From the NCBI GenBank assembly GCA_038825775.1, contig JAWBOW010000015.1:1-18057 (forward strand): a stretch of DNA of 18,057 bases. Reading direction: 5' to 3'. Below, in pieces: positions 7,180 through 13,287 of the stretch. The stretch's first letter is position 1. Each line of letters opens with the position of its first letter. Both the position numbers and the translations under genes were made by a program. Under the pieces are notes generated by a model. That model searched no databases. It had not been told where the DNA came from and saw only the letters and a program-made list of their open reading frames with translations. Source of the stretch: JAWBOW01 sp038825775. Lineage in GTDB: Archaea > Nanobdellota > Nanobdellia > Woesearchaeales > WAPY01.

Positions 7180-7265
7180 GCGGGGGTAGCAAAGCCTGGT
7201 CAAATGCGCAGGACTTAAGATCCTGTCCCTTAGTGGGTTCCTGGGTTCAAATCCCAGCCCCCGCA
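7180..7265 (+). tRNA. tRNA-Leu(UAA)
   Basis: An 86-nt class II tRNA without an intron. Acceptor is GCGGGGG/CCCCCGC with discriminator A. The anticodon stem CAGGA/TCCTG holds loop CTTAAGA (anticodon UAA). A long variable arm (CCC...GGG) and T arm CTGGG-TTCAAAT-CCCAG complete it. It is the first of three tandem tRNAs, 25 bases before tRNA-Thr. Confidence 0.95.
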
Positions 7266-7290
7266 TTTTTATAATATTTTTTATCATGTT

Positions 7291-7395
7291 GCCTCTGTAG
7301 CTCAGTGGTAGAGCACCACCTTGGTAAGTTTCGTTAAAAATTTTTGTGGAATAACAAAGAGGTGGGGGTCGCGGGTTCAATCCCCGCCAGAGGCT
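7291..7395 (+). tRNA. tRNA-Thr(GGU) with a 33-nt intron at 37/38
   Basis: The mature tRNA is 72 nt. Acceptor is GCCTCTG/CAGAGGC with discriminator T, which is common for archaeal tRNA-Thr. D arm is GCTC-AGTGGTA-GAGC, anticodon stem CCACC/GGTGG with spliced loop TTGGTAA (GGU), T arm GCGGG-TTCAATC-CCCGC. The intron spans 7327-7359. The central helix TTGG against ACAA pairs at three of four positions, so the bulge-helix-bulge is relaxed. Without the intron the cloverleaf is perfect, which fixes the boundaries to the standard 37/38 site. Confidence 0.92.
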
Positions 7396-7417
7396 TTTTA
7401 GGTTTAAAAATTTTAAG

Positions 7418-7433
7418 CGAAATCTTTAAATAA
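7418..7433 (+). promoter_or_regulatory. BRE/TATA promoter of tRNA-Val
   Basis: CGAAATCTTTAAATAA is a near-ideal archaeal BRE plus TATA box between tRNA-Thr and tRNA-Val. It predicts a start about 8-12 bases before the tRNA-Val 5' end, so tRNA-Val is probably transcribed independently and may drive the permease gene behind it. Confidence 0.55.
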
Positions 7434-7463
7434 GCATTCTATTTTTCTTAGAACAATTATCTT

Positions 7464-7567
7464 GGGCCCGTGGTTTAGTGGCTATAACGTCACCTTGACG
7501 ATAATTTTAAAAAATTATAAAATTATCAAAATGGTGAAAGTCGCCGGTTCAAATCCGGCCGGGCCCA
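7464..7567 (+). tRNA. tRNA-Val(GAC) with a 31-nt intron at 37/38
   Basis: The mature tRNA is 73 nt. Acceptor is GGGCCCG/CGGGCCC with discriminator A, anticodon stem TCACC/GGTGA with spliced loop TTGACGT (GAC), T arm GCCGG-TTCAAAT-CCGGC. The intron is 7501-7531. It has a canonical bulge-helix-bulge: central helix TTGA/TCAA, three-base bulges CGA and AAT, and an inner helix TAATTTT/AAAATTA. This is the clearest splicing motif in the window. The permease gene starts about 21-30 bases downstream. Confidence 0.95.
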
Positions 7568-7588
7568 TTCAATCAAAAATAAAAAGAG

Positions 7589-8638
7589 GTGGTTTTTATC
7601 AAAAAGGTTAATCTTCTATTCTTAATATTAACTGTGGCTTTGTTTATACTAGTTTTAATTATGTTATTACCTTATGCAAAAACAATAATTGCTTCTGCAA
7701 CAATCGCATACATCTTTTACCCAGTATATAAAATAATTTTAAAATTTGTTAGAAACAAGAATTTGGCGTCTATCTTAATGTTAATTATTGTTTTTTTGTT
7801 TGTGATAATACCCCTTTTCCTTATCATCACAAGTTTAATTTCAGAAGGAAGGAGGGTTTATAGTGATTTTAAATCAGAGATTGTTGAAGTAGAAACATTA
7901 AATTTAATTGAAAAACTAAAACTTAATGAAAAAGTTTCATTCATAAATTTTGAAAGGATTTTTGAACAGATAAGCATAAACTTTGAAAACCTTATTATTA
8001 GTATAACATCCAAGATTATAGTGCTAATACCAAACTTATTACTCCACTTGTTTATTGGTTTGTTTGCTTTGTTTTTCTTTTTTAGGGATGGAGAAAAAAT
8101 GCTTTTAAAGTTTAAAGAAATGATTGGTTTGCCAAAACACCATCATGATTTCTTAAGCAAGGAAGTTTCTGAGATGATTTACTCAACAATCTATGGCAAC
8201 ATAATAGTTGCTCTAATACAAGCAATTGCGGCATTAATTGGTTATTTTATTTTTGGAATAAACACTCCAATATTGTTTGGTGTTTTAACGTTTTTTGCAG
8301 CAGTTCTTCCATACATAGGAGCACCTCTTGTTTGGTTCCCAATAAGTGTTTTTATGATAATTGAAGGTTTGTTGTTTAACTCTCCAAAGTTTTACAATGG
8401 AATTGGGCTTATGCTTTGGGGTTTTATAATTGTTAGCACTGTTGATAATCTAACAAAGCCAAAGATTATTGGAGACAGGGCAAAACTTCATCCTCTTTTA
8501 ATACTCTTAGGAATAATTGCAGGAATAAGAGTTTTTGGTTTTATAGGAATTGTGATTGGTCCTGTTATTTGCGCATTGGCCTCAGCAATTATAGATTTAC
8601 AATTAAAGCATGGTTTTGAATTATGGTTAAAAGAATAA
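7589..8638 (+). CDS. AI-2E/PerM-family membrane permease
   Basis: A polytopic membrane protein of 349 residues with about eight hydrophobic helices. The topology is that of the AI-2E transporter (UPF0118/PerM) family: two N-terminal helices, a third near 60-85 (ILMLIIVFLFVIIPLFLI), a long soluble loop with coiled-coil character (about 88-150), GLFALFFFFRDGEKML, then a C-terminal set ending in FIGIVIGPVICALASAI. Members export varied solutes, some act as Na+/H+ antiporters, and substrate cannot be assigned here. The start is uncertain. The GTG at 7589 lies inside the Shine-Dalgarno-like GAGGTGG (7586-7592). Spacing like that of two other genes in the window would instead use an ATC at 7598 (IKKVNLLF). 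It probably shares a transcript with tRNA-Val and is followed closely by AMP phosphorylase (19 bases to its preferred start). Confidence 0.85.
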   Translation: MVFIKKVNLLFLILTVALFILVLIMLLPYAKTIIASATIAYIFYPVYKIILKFVRNKNLASILMLIIVFLFVIIPLFLIITSLISEGRRVYSDFKSEIVEVETLNLIEKLKLNEKVSFINFERIFEQISINFENLIISITSKIIVLIPNLLLHLFIGLFALFFFFRDGEKMLLKFKEMIGLPKHHHDFLSKEVSEMIYSTIYGNIIVALIQAIAALIGYFIFGINTPILFGVLTFFAAVLPYIGAPLVWFPISVFMIIEGLLFNSPKFYNGIGLMLWGFIIVSTVDNLTKPKIIGDRAKLHPLLILLGIIAGIRVFGFIGIVIGPVICALASAIIDLQLKHGFELWLKE

Positions 8639-8645
8639 TTTTCTA

Positions 8646-8652
8646 AAGGTGG
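8646..8652 (+). promoter_or_regulatory. Ribosome binding site that fixes the AMP phosphorylase start
   Basis: AAGGTGG lies five bases before the GTG at 8658. The upstream in-frame GTG at 8649 is part of this site, so 8658 is the better start. Confidence 0.6.
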
Positions 8653-8657
8653 TTAAA

Positions 8658-10145
8658 GTGATTTTAAAAACAAAATGTTTAAACATAAGAACAGGAGGTC
8701 CGTTAATCTGCGTAATTAATGAGAAGGATGCAGAAGCGATGAACATTTATAATGGGGATAGAGTTATTTTAAAACACAGAGATAAAGAGGTTGTTGCAAT
8801 AGTTGATGTTAGTTCTGAAATAATAAAAAGTGGAACAATAGGACTTTTTTATGAGACATTCAAAAAATTAGAAGTTCAAAATAACAAGAAATTATTTGTT
8901 TTAATAGCACAAAAACCAGATTCTATAAACTACATAAGAGAGAAGATTGACGGAAAAGAACTAAGTTATGATAAGATTAAAAGTATAATACAAGACATAA
9001 CAGATAATAAGCTTTCAGAAACAGAAATAACTTATTTTATCAGTGCTTGTTATCCTAACAAACTTTCTAGAAGAGAAATAATTTATCTTGCCAAATCAAT
9101 GGTTGAAACAGGAGATAGTATAAGTTTTAATTCAAAGCACGTTATGGATGTTCATTGCATTGGAGGTGTTCCTGGCAATAGAACAACAATGTTGATAGTT
9201 CCTATTATTGCAGCTTATGGACTTAAAATCCCAAAAACAAGTTCAAGAGCAATAACAAGTCCTGCTGGCACTGCTGACACAATGGAAGTTTTGTCAGAAG
9301 TAAGTTTTACAATAGAAAGGATAAAAAAAATCGTTGAGGAAACTAACGGGTGTATTGTTTGGGGTGGTTCTGTTGCTCTTGCACCTGCTGATGATAAAAT
9401 AATAAAAATAGAAAAATTATTGTCAATAGATTCTGAGGGACAAATGATAGCAAGTATTCTTGCTAAGAAAAAATCCGTTTCTGCAAATAATGTTTTATTG
9501 GATATTCCTGTTGGTGCTGGTTCAAAAGCAACTAATCTTAAACAAGCGTATCATCTTAAGAAGAATTTTGAATTCACTGCAAAAAACTTAGGAATAAATC
9601 TTAAAGTTATTTTTAGTAATGGTTCAGAACCAATAGGGAATGGAATAGGTCCTGCTTTAGAAGCCAGGGATGTTCTTTGGTGTTTGGAAAAGGACGAGAG
9701 AGCTCCAAAGGACTTAATACTAAAATCCTTAAAAATGAGTGCGTTAATGATTATGATGGTTAAAAGAATAAACTTTAGTTATGCTTTTAGCATAGCAAAA
9801 AAGATACTTGATTCGGGCGCTGCACATAATAAAATGCTAGAAATCATAGAAGCGCAAAAACCAAAAATAAAGGAGAGTTCAAGAATAAAGTTGGGAAATT
9901 TCAGCTCAGAAGTTGGTGCTAAAAAATCAGGTAAAATTGTTAGGATTGATAACATACTAATTTCAAGAATTGCAAGGGCAGCAGGAGCTCCTTCTGATTC
10001 AAAGGCAGGAATTTATTTGCACAAGCATGTTAATAATTATGTGAGGGAAACAGAACCTTTATACACAATATATGCAGAGAACAAGCAAAAACTTGAGTTT
10101 GCTCTTTCAATTGCTGAACAAAACCCTGTTTTCTTTATAAAATAA
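8658..10145 (+). CDS. deoA: AMP phosphorylase (nucleoside phosphorylase family)
   Basis: It cleaves AMP (and related NMPs) with phosphate to ribose-1,5-bisphosphate plus base, the first step of the archaeal NMP salvage route that leads through R15P isomerase to form III RuBisCO. The protein is 495 residues, matching the long archaeal type (about 500) rather than bacterial thymidine phosphorylase (about 440). The extra N-terminal domain (MILKTKCLNIRTGGP onward, about 1-85) is typical of AMP phosphorylase. Family motifs include the phosphate-binding HCIGGVPGNRTT (166-177) and SSRAITSPAGTADTMEV (195-211), then VWGGSVALAPADD and GSEPIGNGIGPALEARDVL. The start GTG at 8658 is set by AAGGTGG. No isomerase or RuBisCO gene is in this window. 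The gene follows the permease by 19 bases and ends at a strong T-rich terminator. Confidence 0.92.
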   Translation: MILKTKCLNIRTGGPLICVINEKDAEAMNIYNGDRVILKHRDKEVVAIVDVSSEIIKSGTIGLFYETFKKLEVQNNKKLFVLIAQKPDSINYIREKIDGKELSYDKIKSIIQDITDNKLSETEITYFISACYPNKLSRREIIYLAKSMVETGDSISFNSKHVMDVHCIGGVPGNRTTMLIVPIIAAYGLKIPKTSSRAITSPAGTADTMEVLSEVSFTIERIKKIVEETNGCIVWGGSVALAPADDKIIKIEKLLSIDSEGQMIASILAKKKSVSANNVLLDIPVGAGSKATNLKQAYHLKKNFEFTAKNLGINLKVIFSNGSEPIGNGIGPALEARDVLWCLEKDERAPKDLILKSLKMSALMIMMVKRINFSYAFSIAKKILDSGAAHNKMLEIIEAQKPKIKESSRIKLGNFSSEVGAKKSGKIVRIDNILISRIARAAGAPSDSKAGIYLHKHVNNYVRETEPLYTIYAENKQKLEFALSIAEQNPVFFIK

Positions 10146-10150
10146 TTAAT

Positions 10151-10182
10151 ACAAAAAAATATTTTTGTTTTTTATTTTTTTA
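10151..10182 (+). terminator. Hairpin plus T-run terminator after AMP phosphorylase
   Basis: ACAAAAA and TTTTTGT (10151-10157 and 10162-10168) form a short stem with an AATA loop, followed by T-runs to 10181. It lies five bases after the stop codon. T-runs alone can terminate archaeal transcription. Confidence 0.55.
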
Positions 10183-10198
10183 GGAAAGATTTAAAAAG
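10183..10198 (+). promoter_or_regulatory. BRE/TATA promoter of tRNA-Ser
   Basis: GGAAAGATTTAAAAAG is a purine-rich BRE followed by a TATA box. It predicts transcript start near 10220, leaving a leader of about 28 bases for RNase P to remove. Confidence 0.5.
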
Positions 10199-10247
10199 AT
10201 TTAATTCAAGCACACTATTAAGAATTTTAGGTATTTTTGCTTTTAAA

Positions 10248-10331
10248 GCCGGGGTCGCATAACCTGGTAGTGCGCCAGCCTTGAGAGCTGGTGCCCGCAA
10301 GGGCTTCAGGGTTCAAATCCCTGCCCCGGCG
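10248..10331 (+). tRNA. tRNA-Ser(UGA)
   Basis: An 84-nt class II tRNA without an intron. Acceptor is GCCGGGG/CCCCGGC with discriminator G (typical of Ser). Anticodon stem CCAGC/GCTGG encloses loop CTTGAGA (anticodon UGA). A long variable arm (GCCC-GCAA-GGGC) and T arm CAGGG-TTCAAAT-CCCTG are clear. It converges with the ThiI PP-loop gene, 43 bases away. Confidence 0.95.
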
Positions 10332-10374
10332 TCATTTTGATTTTTTTATTTTGATTTTTTAGTTTATCTTTAGT

Positions 10375-11007
10375 TTATTCTATTTCAATAAACTTTGTGC
10401 TTTTTAGAATTTCCTTTACAATTTTGTCAATCTCTAATCTTTTCTCTTCTTTTATTATAAAGTTTAAATCTGATTTTGTTGCAGGGTTTTTTGGAACAGC
10501 ACTACAACCAATTGTTTTTATTGTTGAAATTTCATAAGTTCCTATTTCTTTAGCAATATTTATTGTTTCTTCCTTGTCAAAAACCAACAAAGGCCTTAAA
10601 ACAAAAAGTTTTGTTGCAGAGTCAATAACTTTTAGATTTGATTTTGTTTGGGATGCAACTTGTGATAAGTTTTCTCCACTAATCAAAAAATCAGCTTTTT
10701 CTTTTAATGCGATTCTTTCAGCCAACTTAAACATTGTTCTCTTGCAGATTAAACAATGATACCTTCTTATTTCCTTATCTAAAACTTTTTTATGAAAAAC
10801 CTCAAAATCACAAACATAAAGCTTGAAACTTTTTTTGAATTTTTTTGAAAACAATTCTATTATGCTCTTAACCTTTTCTAATTCTTTCTTATCATAGAAA
10901 ATTCCATTATCAAAATGCAGGAAAACAACATCAATCTTGTTTTTTAAAGCAATATAAGAAGCAACAGGACTGTCAATTCCTCCTGAAATTAAAGATATTG
11001 CCTTCAT
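10375..11007 (-). CDS. thiI: Stand-alone catalytic PP-loop domain of ThiI (tRNA 4-thiouridine synthase)
   Basis: ThiI adenylates U8 of tRNA and inserts sulfur. This 210-residue protein contains only the catalytic PP-loop domain: SGGIDS at 8-13, C85-L-I-C88 followed by KRTM, GENLSQVASQT at 111-121, RPLLVFDKEETI and C168 in TIGCSAVP. The Cys trio (CxxC plus a distal Cys) matches the arrangement reported to bind a [3Fe-4S] cluster in methanogen ThiI, which lacks a rhodanese domain. No THUMP/NFLD domain precedes it. That half is encoded at 15070-15987. The ATG at 11007 follows the SufB/D stop by 17 bases, so it is the last gene of the Fe-S assembly operon. Placing an Fe-S enzyme here suggests coordinated cluster supply (inference). 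It could instead thiolate another substrate. Confidence 0.85.
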   Translation of the reverse strand: MKAISLISGGIDSPVASYIALKNKIDVVFLHFDNGIFYDKKELEKVKSIIELFSKKFKKSFKLYVCDFEVFHKKVLDKEIRRYHCLICKRTMFKLAERIALKEKADFLISGENLSQVASQTKSNLKVIDSATKLFVLRPLLVFDKEETINIAKEIGTYEISTIKTIGCSAVPKNPATKSDLNFIIKEEKRLEIDKIVKEILKSTKFIEIE

Positions 11008-11024
11008 TTTATTTAATCTTCTTT

Positions 11025-11987
11025 TTATTCAAGCATTCCCTTTATTATTAAGTTTATTGCCTCTTCCTTACTTAAACCTCTTGCTTGCAATGTTTGTATC
11101 TCTTTCTTATCAACACTTCCTATTGATGCTTCATGAGTTACCCTTGCTTTTTTGTTCAAAACCTTTAATTTTGGAATTGTCTTTGCATATCCGTTATCTG
11201 TTATTATTTCCTTACAATCAACATGTCCCCTGCTTTCATCTCCTATTCCTATAATCTCTCCCTTAAAAACAGCTCTTGAGTTTTCAGAACTTATCAACCT
11301 TGATTTTATCACAGCAGAAGAATAATCTCCTTTTAGTTTAGCATTTTCAATAATAATTATCCTATCATTTCCTTTGCCTTTGATCTTTGATATTGCAGCA
11401 CACTTAGCATTTTTATCCAATTCAACATTAACAAAATACTTCATCCTTCCAATCGTTCCATGTAAGGATGTTATTGAGGTGTTGAAGATTGAGTTTTCTT
11501 TGCAAGAAACAAAAATCTTTGGAATAACCAAAGCACCTTTATTTCCGTGATAGTGGAATTCGTGATAATCAATCTTTGAGTTCTTTTTTAGAATATATTT
11601 TGCTCTCATTATGTGCTTTACATTCTCTGCTTTTGGGAAGGTGCAGAAAGCATAAATCTTTGCTTCAGAGTTTTCTTCTGCTATTATCTCTATATCTATC
11701 TTTTGATTATAATTTTCATCCAAAACCCCAAAGCAGAAGTATGCAGGTAATTCTATCTTTTTCTTTACAATAATCTTTGCTTTTATTCCATTTCTTGTTT
11801 CTTTTGCATTAACAACCAAACCTTCAACATCCTTTTTTGAGATAATTTTGTTCTTATGCAATAAGAGCTTTGGAAAGTTTTGATCATGTATCTTTGTAGT
11901 GTCTACTTCTGAGAATTTTGCAGCTTTCTCAGCATTAAAAATTAATTCTTTTATTGTTTTCTCATCTGAAATTTGTTTTTTACTCAT
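11025..11987 (-). CDS. sufB: SufB/SufD-family Fe-S scaffold (minimal SmsB-like)
   Basis: A 320-residue SufB/SufD core protein that would build Fe-S clusters with SufC. The C-terminal signature is intact: ESRGHVDCKEIITDNGYA, then VTHEASIGSVDKKEIQTLQARGLSKEEAINLIIKGMLE-type sequence, of which the GHVDCKEI and HEASIGSV stretches are diagnostic. The middle is the right-handed beta-helix repeat expected of the family. It is shorter than bacterial SufB (about 480-495) and is the only SufB/D gene here, so the scaffold is probably a homodimer as proposed for the minimal SMS system. The start ATG at 11987 overlaps the sufC stop (ATGAGTAA) and has AGGAG eight bases upstream inside sufC. A TTG at 11993 is too close to that site. 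Which Cys receives the cluster is uncertain; the Cys in GHVDCKEI is a candidate. Confidence 0.9.
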   Translation of the reverse strand: MSKKQISDEKTIKELIFNAEKAAKFSEVDTTKIHDQNFPKLLLHKNKIISKKDVEGLVVNAKETRNGIKAKIIVKKKIELPAYFCFGVLDENYNQKIDIEIIAEENSEAKIYAFCTFPKAENVKHIMRAKYILKKNSKIDYHEFHYHGNKGALVIPKIFVSCKENSIFNTSITSLHGTIGRMKYFVNVELDKNAKCAAISKIKGKGNDRIIIIENAKLKGDYSSAVIKSRLISSENSRAVFKGEIIGIGDESRGHVDCKEIITDNGYAKTIPKLKVLNKKARVTHEASIGSVDKKEIQTLQARGLSKEEAINLIIKGMLE

Positions 11988-12681
11988 TTTCAAAACTCCT
12001 ATAAATTTTTAAAACATCTTTTGTTTTTCCAAACTTTATTATCTTGCCATTGAACAACAAGACAGAATACTCTGAGAGCATTGAAAGTTCTTCGCTATGA
12101 GTTATTAACACAACACAACTTTCCCTGCTCATTTCTGAAATAAACCTTTTTATTAACTTAAAACTTAGAATGTCAATTCCAGAGTCAGGTTCGTCTAAAA
12201 GAGCTATTTTTGGTTTCATTAAATAAACGCTTAAAATCTCAATTCTCTTTCTTTCTCCGCCGCTAAGATCTGAAATCCTCTTTTCAAGATATTCTTTTTT
12301 CAGCCCAATCTTCTCTAGAGAACTTTCCAATACAGAATTTATTCTTTCGTTGTCAATATTTTTGCATTTACAACTTGCTATTAAATATTCTTTTACTTTC
12401 AGCCCTTCAAATTCAGCAGGAATCTGCCATGCTAGAGTTATTCCAAGTTTAGCCCTTTCAGTTATTGATAATTTTGTTATGTCTTTTTTATTAAAGAATA
12501 TCTTTCCTTTTGTTTTGTATTCTTCTAATCCCATAATGCTATAAGCAAGTGATGTTTTTCCAGAACCATTTGGGCCTATTATTGCAAAGATTTTTCCTCT
12601 TGTGCTAAATGATATGTTATCAATTATTAAAGTTCCATTCTTCATAACACTCAAATTTTTTATTACTAATTTTTGGTTCAT
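11980..12681 (-). CDS. sufC: SufC-type ABC ATPase of Fe-S cluster assembly
   Basis: The soluble ATPase that powers cluster assembly on SufB/D. The 233-residue protein has all ABC motifs: Walker A GPNGSGKTS (36-44), a Q-loop at Q86 in TLAWQIPAEFEG (a SufC-like stretch; SufC enzymes have FQxPxEIPG here), signature LSGGERKR (139-146), Walker B IALLDEPDSGID (159-170) with the DSGID wording characteristic of SufC, and H-switch ITHS (193-196). It follows the HTH regulator by 24 bases and overlaps sufB by eight bases. No IscS/SufS cysteine desulfurase or SufE/U is in the window, so the sulfur source is not shown. Minimal two-gene SufBC/SmsBC pairs are known from anaerobic archaea. Confidence 0.93.
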   Translation of the reverse strand: MNQKLVIKNLSVMKNGTLIIDNISFSTRGKIFAIIGPNGSGKTSLAYSIMGLEEYKTKGKIFFNKKDITKLSITERAKLGITLAWQIPAEFEGLKVKEYLIASCKCKNIDNERINSVLESSLEKIGLKKEYLEKRISDLSGGERKRIEILSVYLMKPKIALLDEPDSGIDILSFKLIKRFISEMSRESCVVLITHSEELSMLSEYSVLLFNGKIIKFGKTKDVLKIYRSFENE

Positions 12682-12705
12682 ACAAAATCACTTTTTCATA
12701 CTACT

Positions 12706-13062
12706 TTACCATGATATTTTTTGGCAAAAATTACAATTTCCCCTAATGTTTGAATCATAATTCTTATGAACTTTACATAGTAAGCCCTTTTTTCTGATCA
12801 GCATGCAAAGTTTTTGAATTTCTCTTGTCACACAGTATCCTTCAATTATGTTTTTGGCAGATCTTTTTATTTCCTTTTTAAAACCCTTTATTCTTGCTGA
12901 ATCACCCCTCTTATCATAAACATAGTGGGAAACTGCTGCTTTTGTGATTCCAAGTTTTTTTGCAATCTCTGATTTTTTAAGACCTAAATTTAATAGTTCT
13001 TTTGCAAGATTTCTTCTTATCATTGGAAGAATATACCAAACCTCAACCTCTTGCGGCTGCAT
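12706..13062 (-). CDS. HTH transcriptional regulator with Cys-rich C-terminal domain (COG2522-like)
   Basis: From the ATG at 13062 the protein has 118 residues. A helix-turn-helix of XRE type spans about 16-50 (LAKELLNLGLKKSEIAKKLG then ITKAAVSHYV). The C-terminal half has Cys at 77, 86, 96, 110 and 113 plus H99, ending GNCNFCQK, a pattern able to bind a metal or Fe-S cluster. This domain order resembles the archaeal COG2522 group (memory, not searched). It heads the sufC-sufB-thiI operon, 24 bases before sufC, so autoregulation of Fe-S assembly in response to iron or cluster status is a reasonable inference. Start choice: a TATA box lies 28 bases upstream of this ATG, giving a leaderless mRNA. 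A TTG at 13077 would lie upstream of the predicted transcript start. Confidence 0.8.
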   Translation of the reverse strand: MQPQEVEVWYILPMIRRNLAKELLNLGLKKSEIAKKLGITKAAVSHYVYDKRGDSARIKGFKKEIKRSAKNIIEGYCVTREIQKLCMLIRKKGLLCKVHKNYDSNIRGNCNFCQKISW

Positions 13063-13081
13063 AAATATTCTATGCAAACAA

Positions 13082-13097
13082 CTTAAATATTTAAATC
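13082..13097 (-). promoter_or_regulatory. TATA box of the regulator-suf-thiI operon
   Basis: The minus strand reads AGATTTAAATATTTAA with a purine-rich BRE-like flank, centred about 28 bases before the ATG at 13062. This is among the better TATA matches in the window. Confidence 0.55.
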
Positions 13098-13107
13098 TTT
13101 CTAATTT

Positions 13108-13123
13108 GTTAACTATTGTTAAC
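13108..13123. promoter_or_regulatory. Palindromic operator candidate GTTAAC-N4-GTTAAC
   Basis: Two GTTAAC hexamers, each self-complementary, are separated by four bases (TATT). The pair lies 10-15 bases upstream of the TATA box of the suf operon, a position where archaeal regulators can activate or repress. The HTH protein encoded first in that operon is the natural candidate to bind it (inference). Confidence 0.4.
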
Positions 13124-13278
13124 TAAAATGCTTAATCCTAAAATAATAAATTTATTAAATAAGCAAAAGTTTTAAATAGTCCTGTTAAGTTCAAAAGAAA
13201 ATAAAATAGATTTAATAATAAAGCAAATTTTAAAATTGTAAAAAATTGTAAAATAATAAATATAAAAATATAATGAGG

Positions 13279-13284
13279 GGTGGT
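13279..13284 (+). promoter_or_regulatory. Ribosome binding site of the thioredoxin-like protein
   Basis: GGGTGG-type sequence ends three bases before the ATG at 13288 and supports that start. ATG-AGG-GGT-GGT-TGA overlaps it as a four-codon mini-frame ending where the main gene begins. Confidence 0.5.
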
Positions 13285-13287
13285 TGA

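Noticed and set aside
7162..7380. 72-codon minus-strand frame across tRNA-Leu and tRNA-Thr
   Set aside because: It is the reverse complement of two tRNA genes; its Pro- and Arg-rich words come from the T and acceptor arms.
13273..13287. Four-codon upstream frame (ATG AGG GGT GGT TGA) ending at the thioredoxin-like start
   Set aside because: The GAGGGGTGG it contains is explained as the ribosome binding site; a regulatory leader peptide is not needed to account for it.
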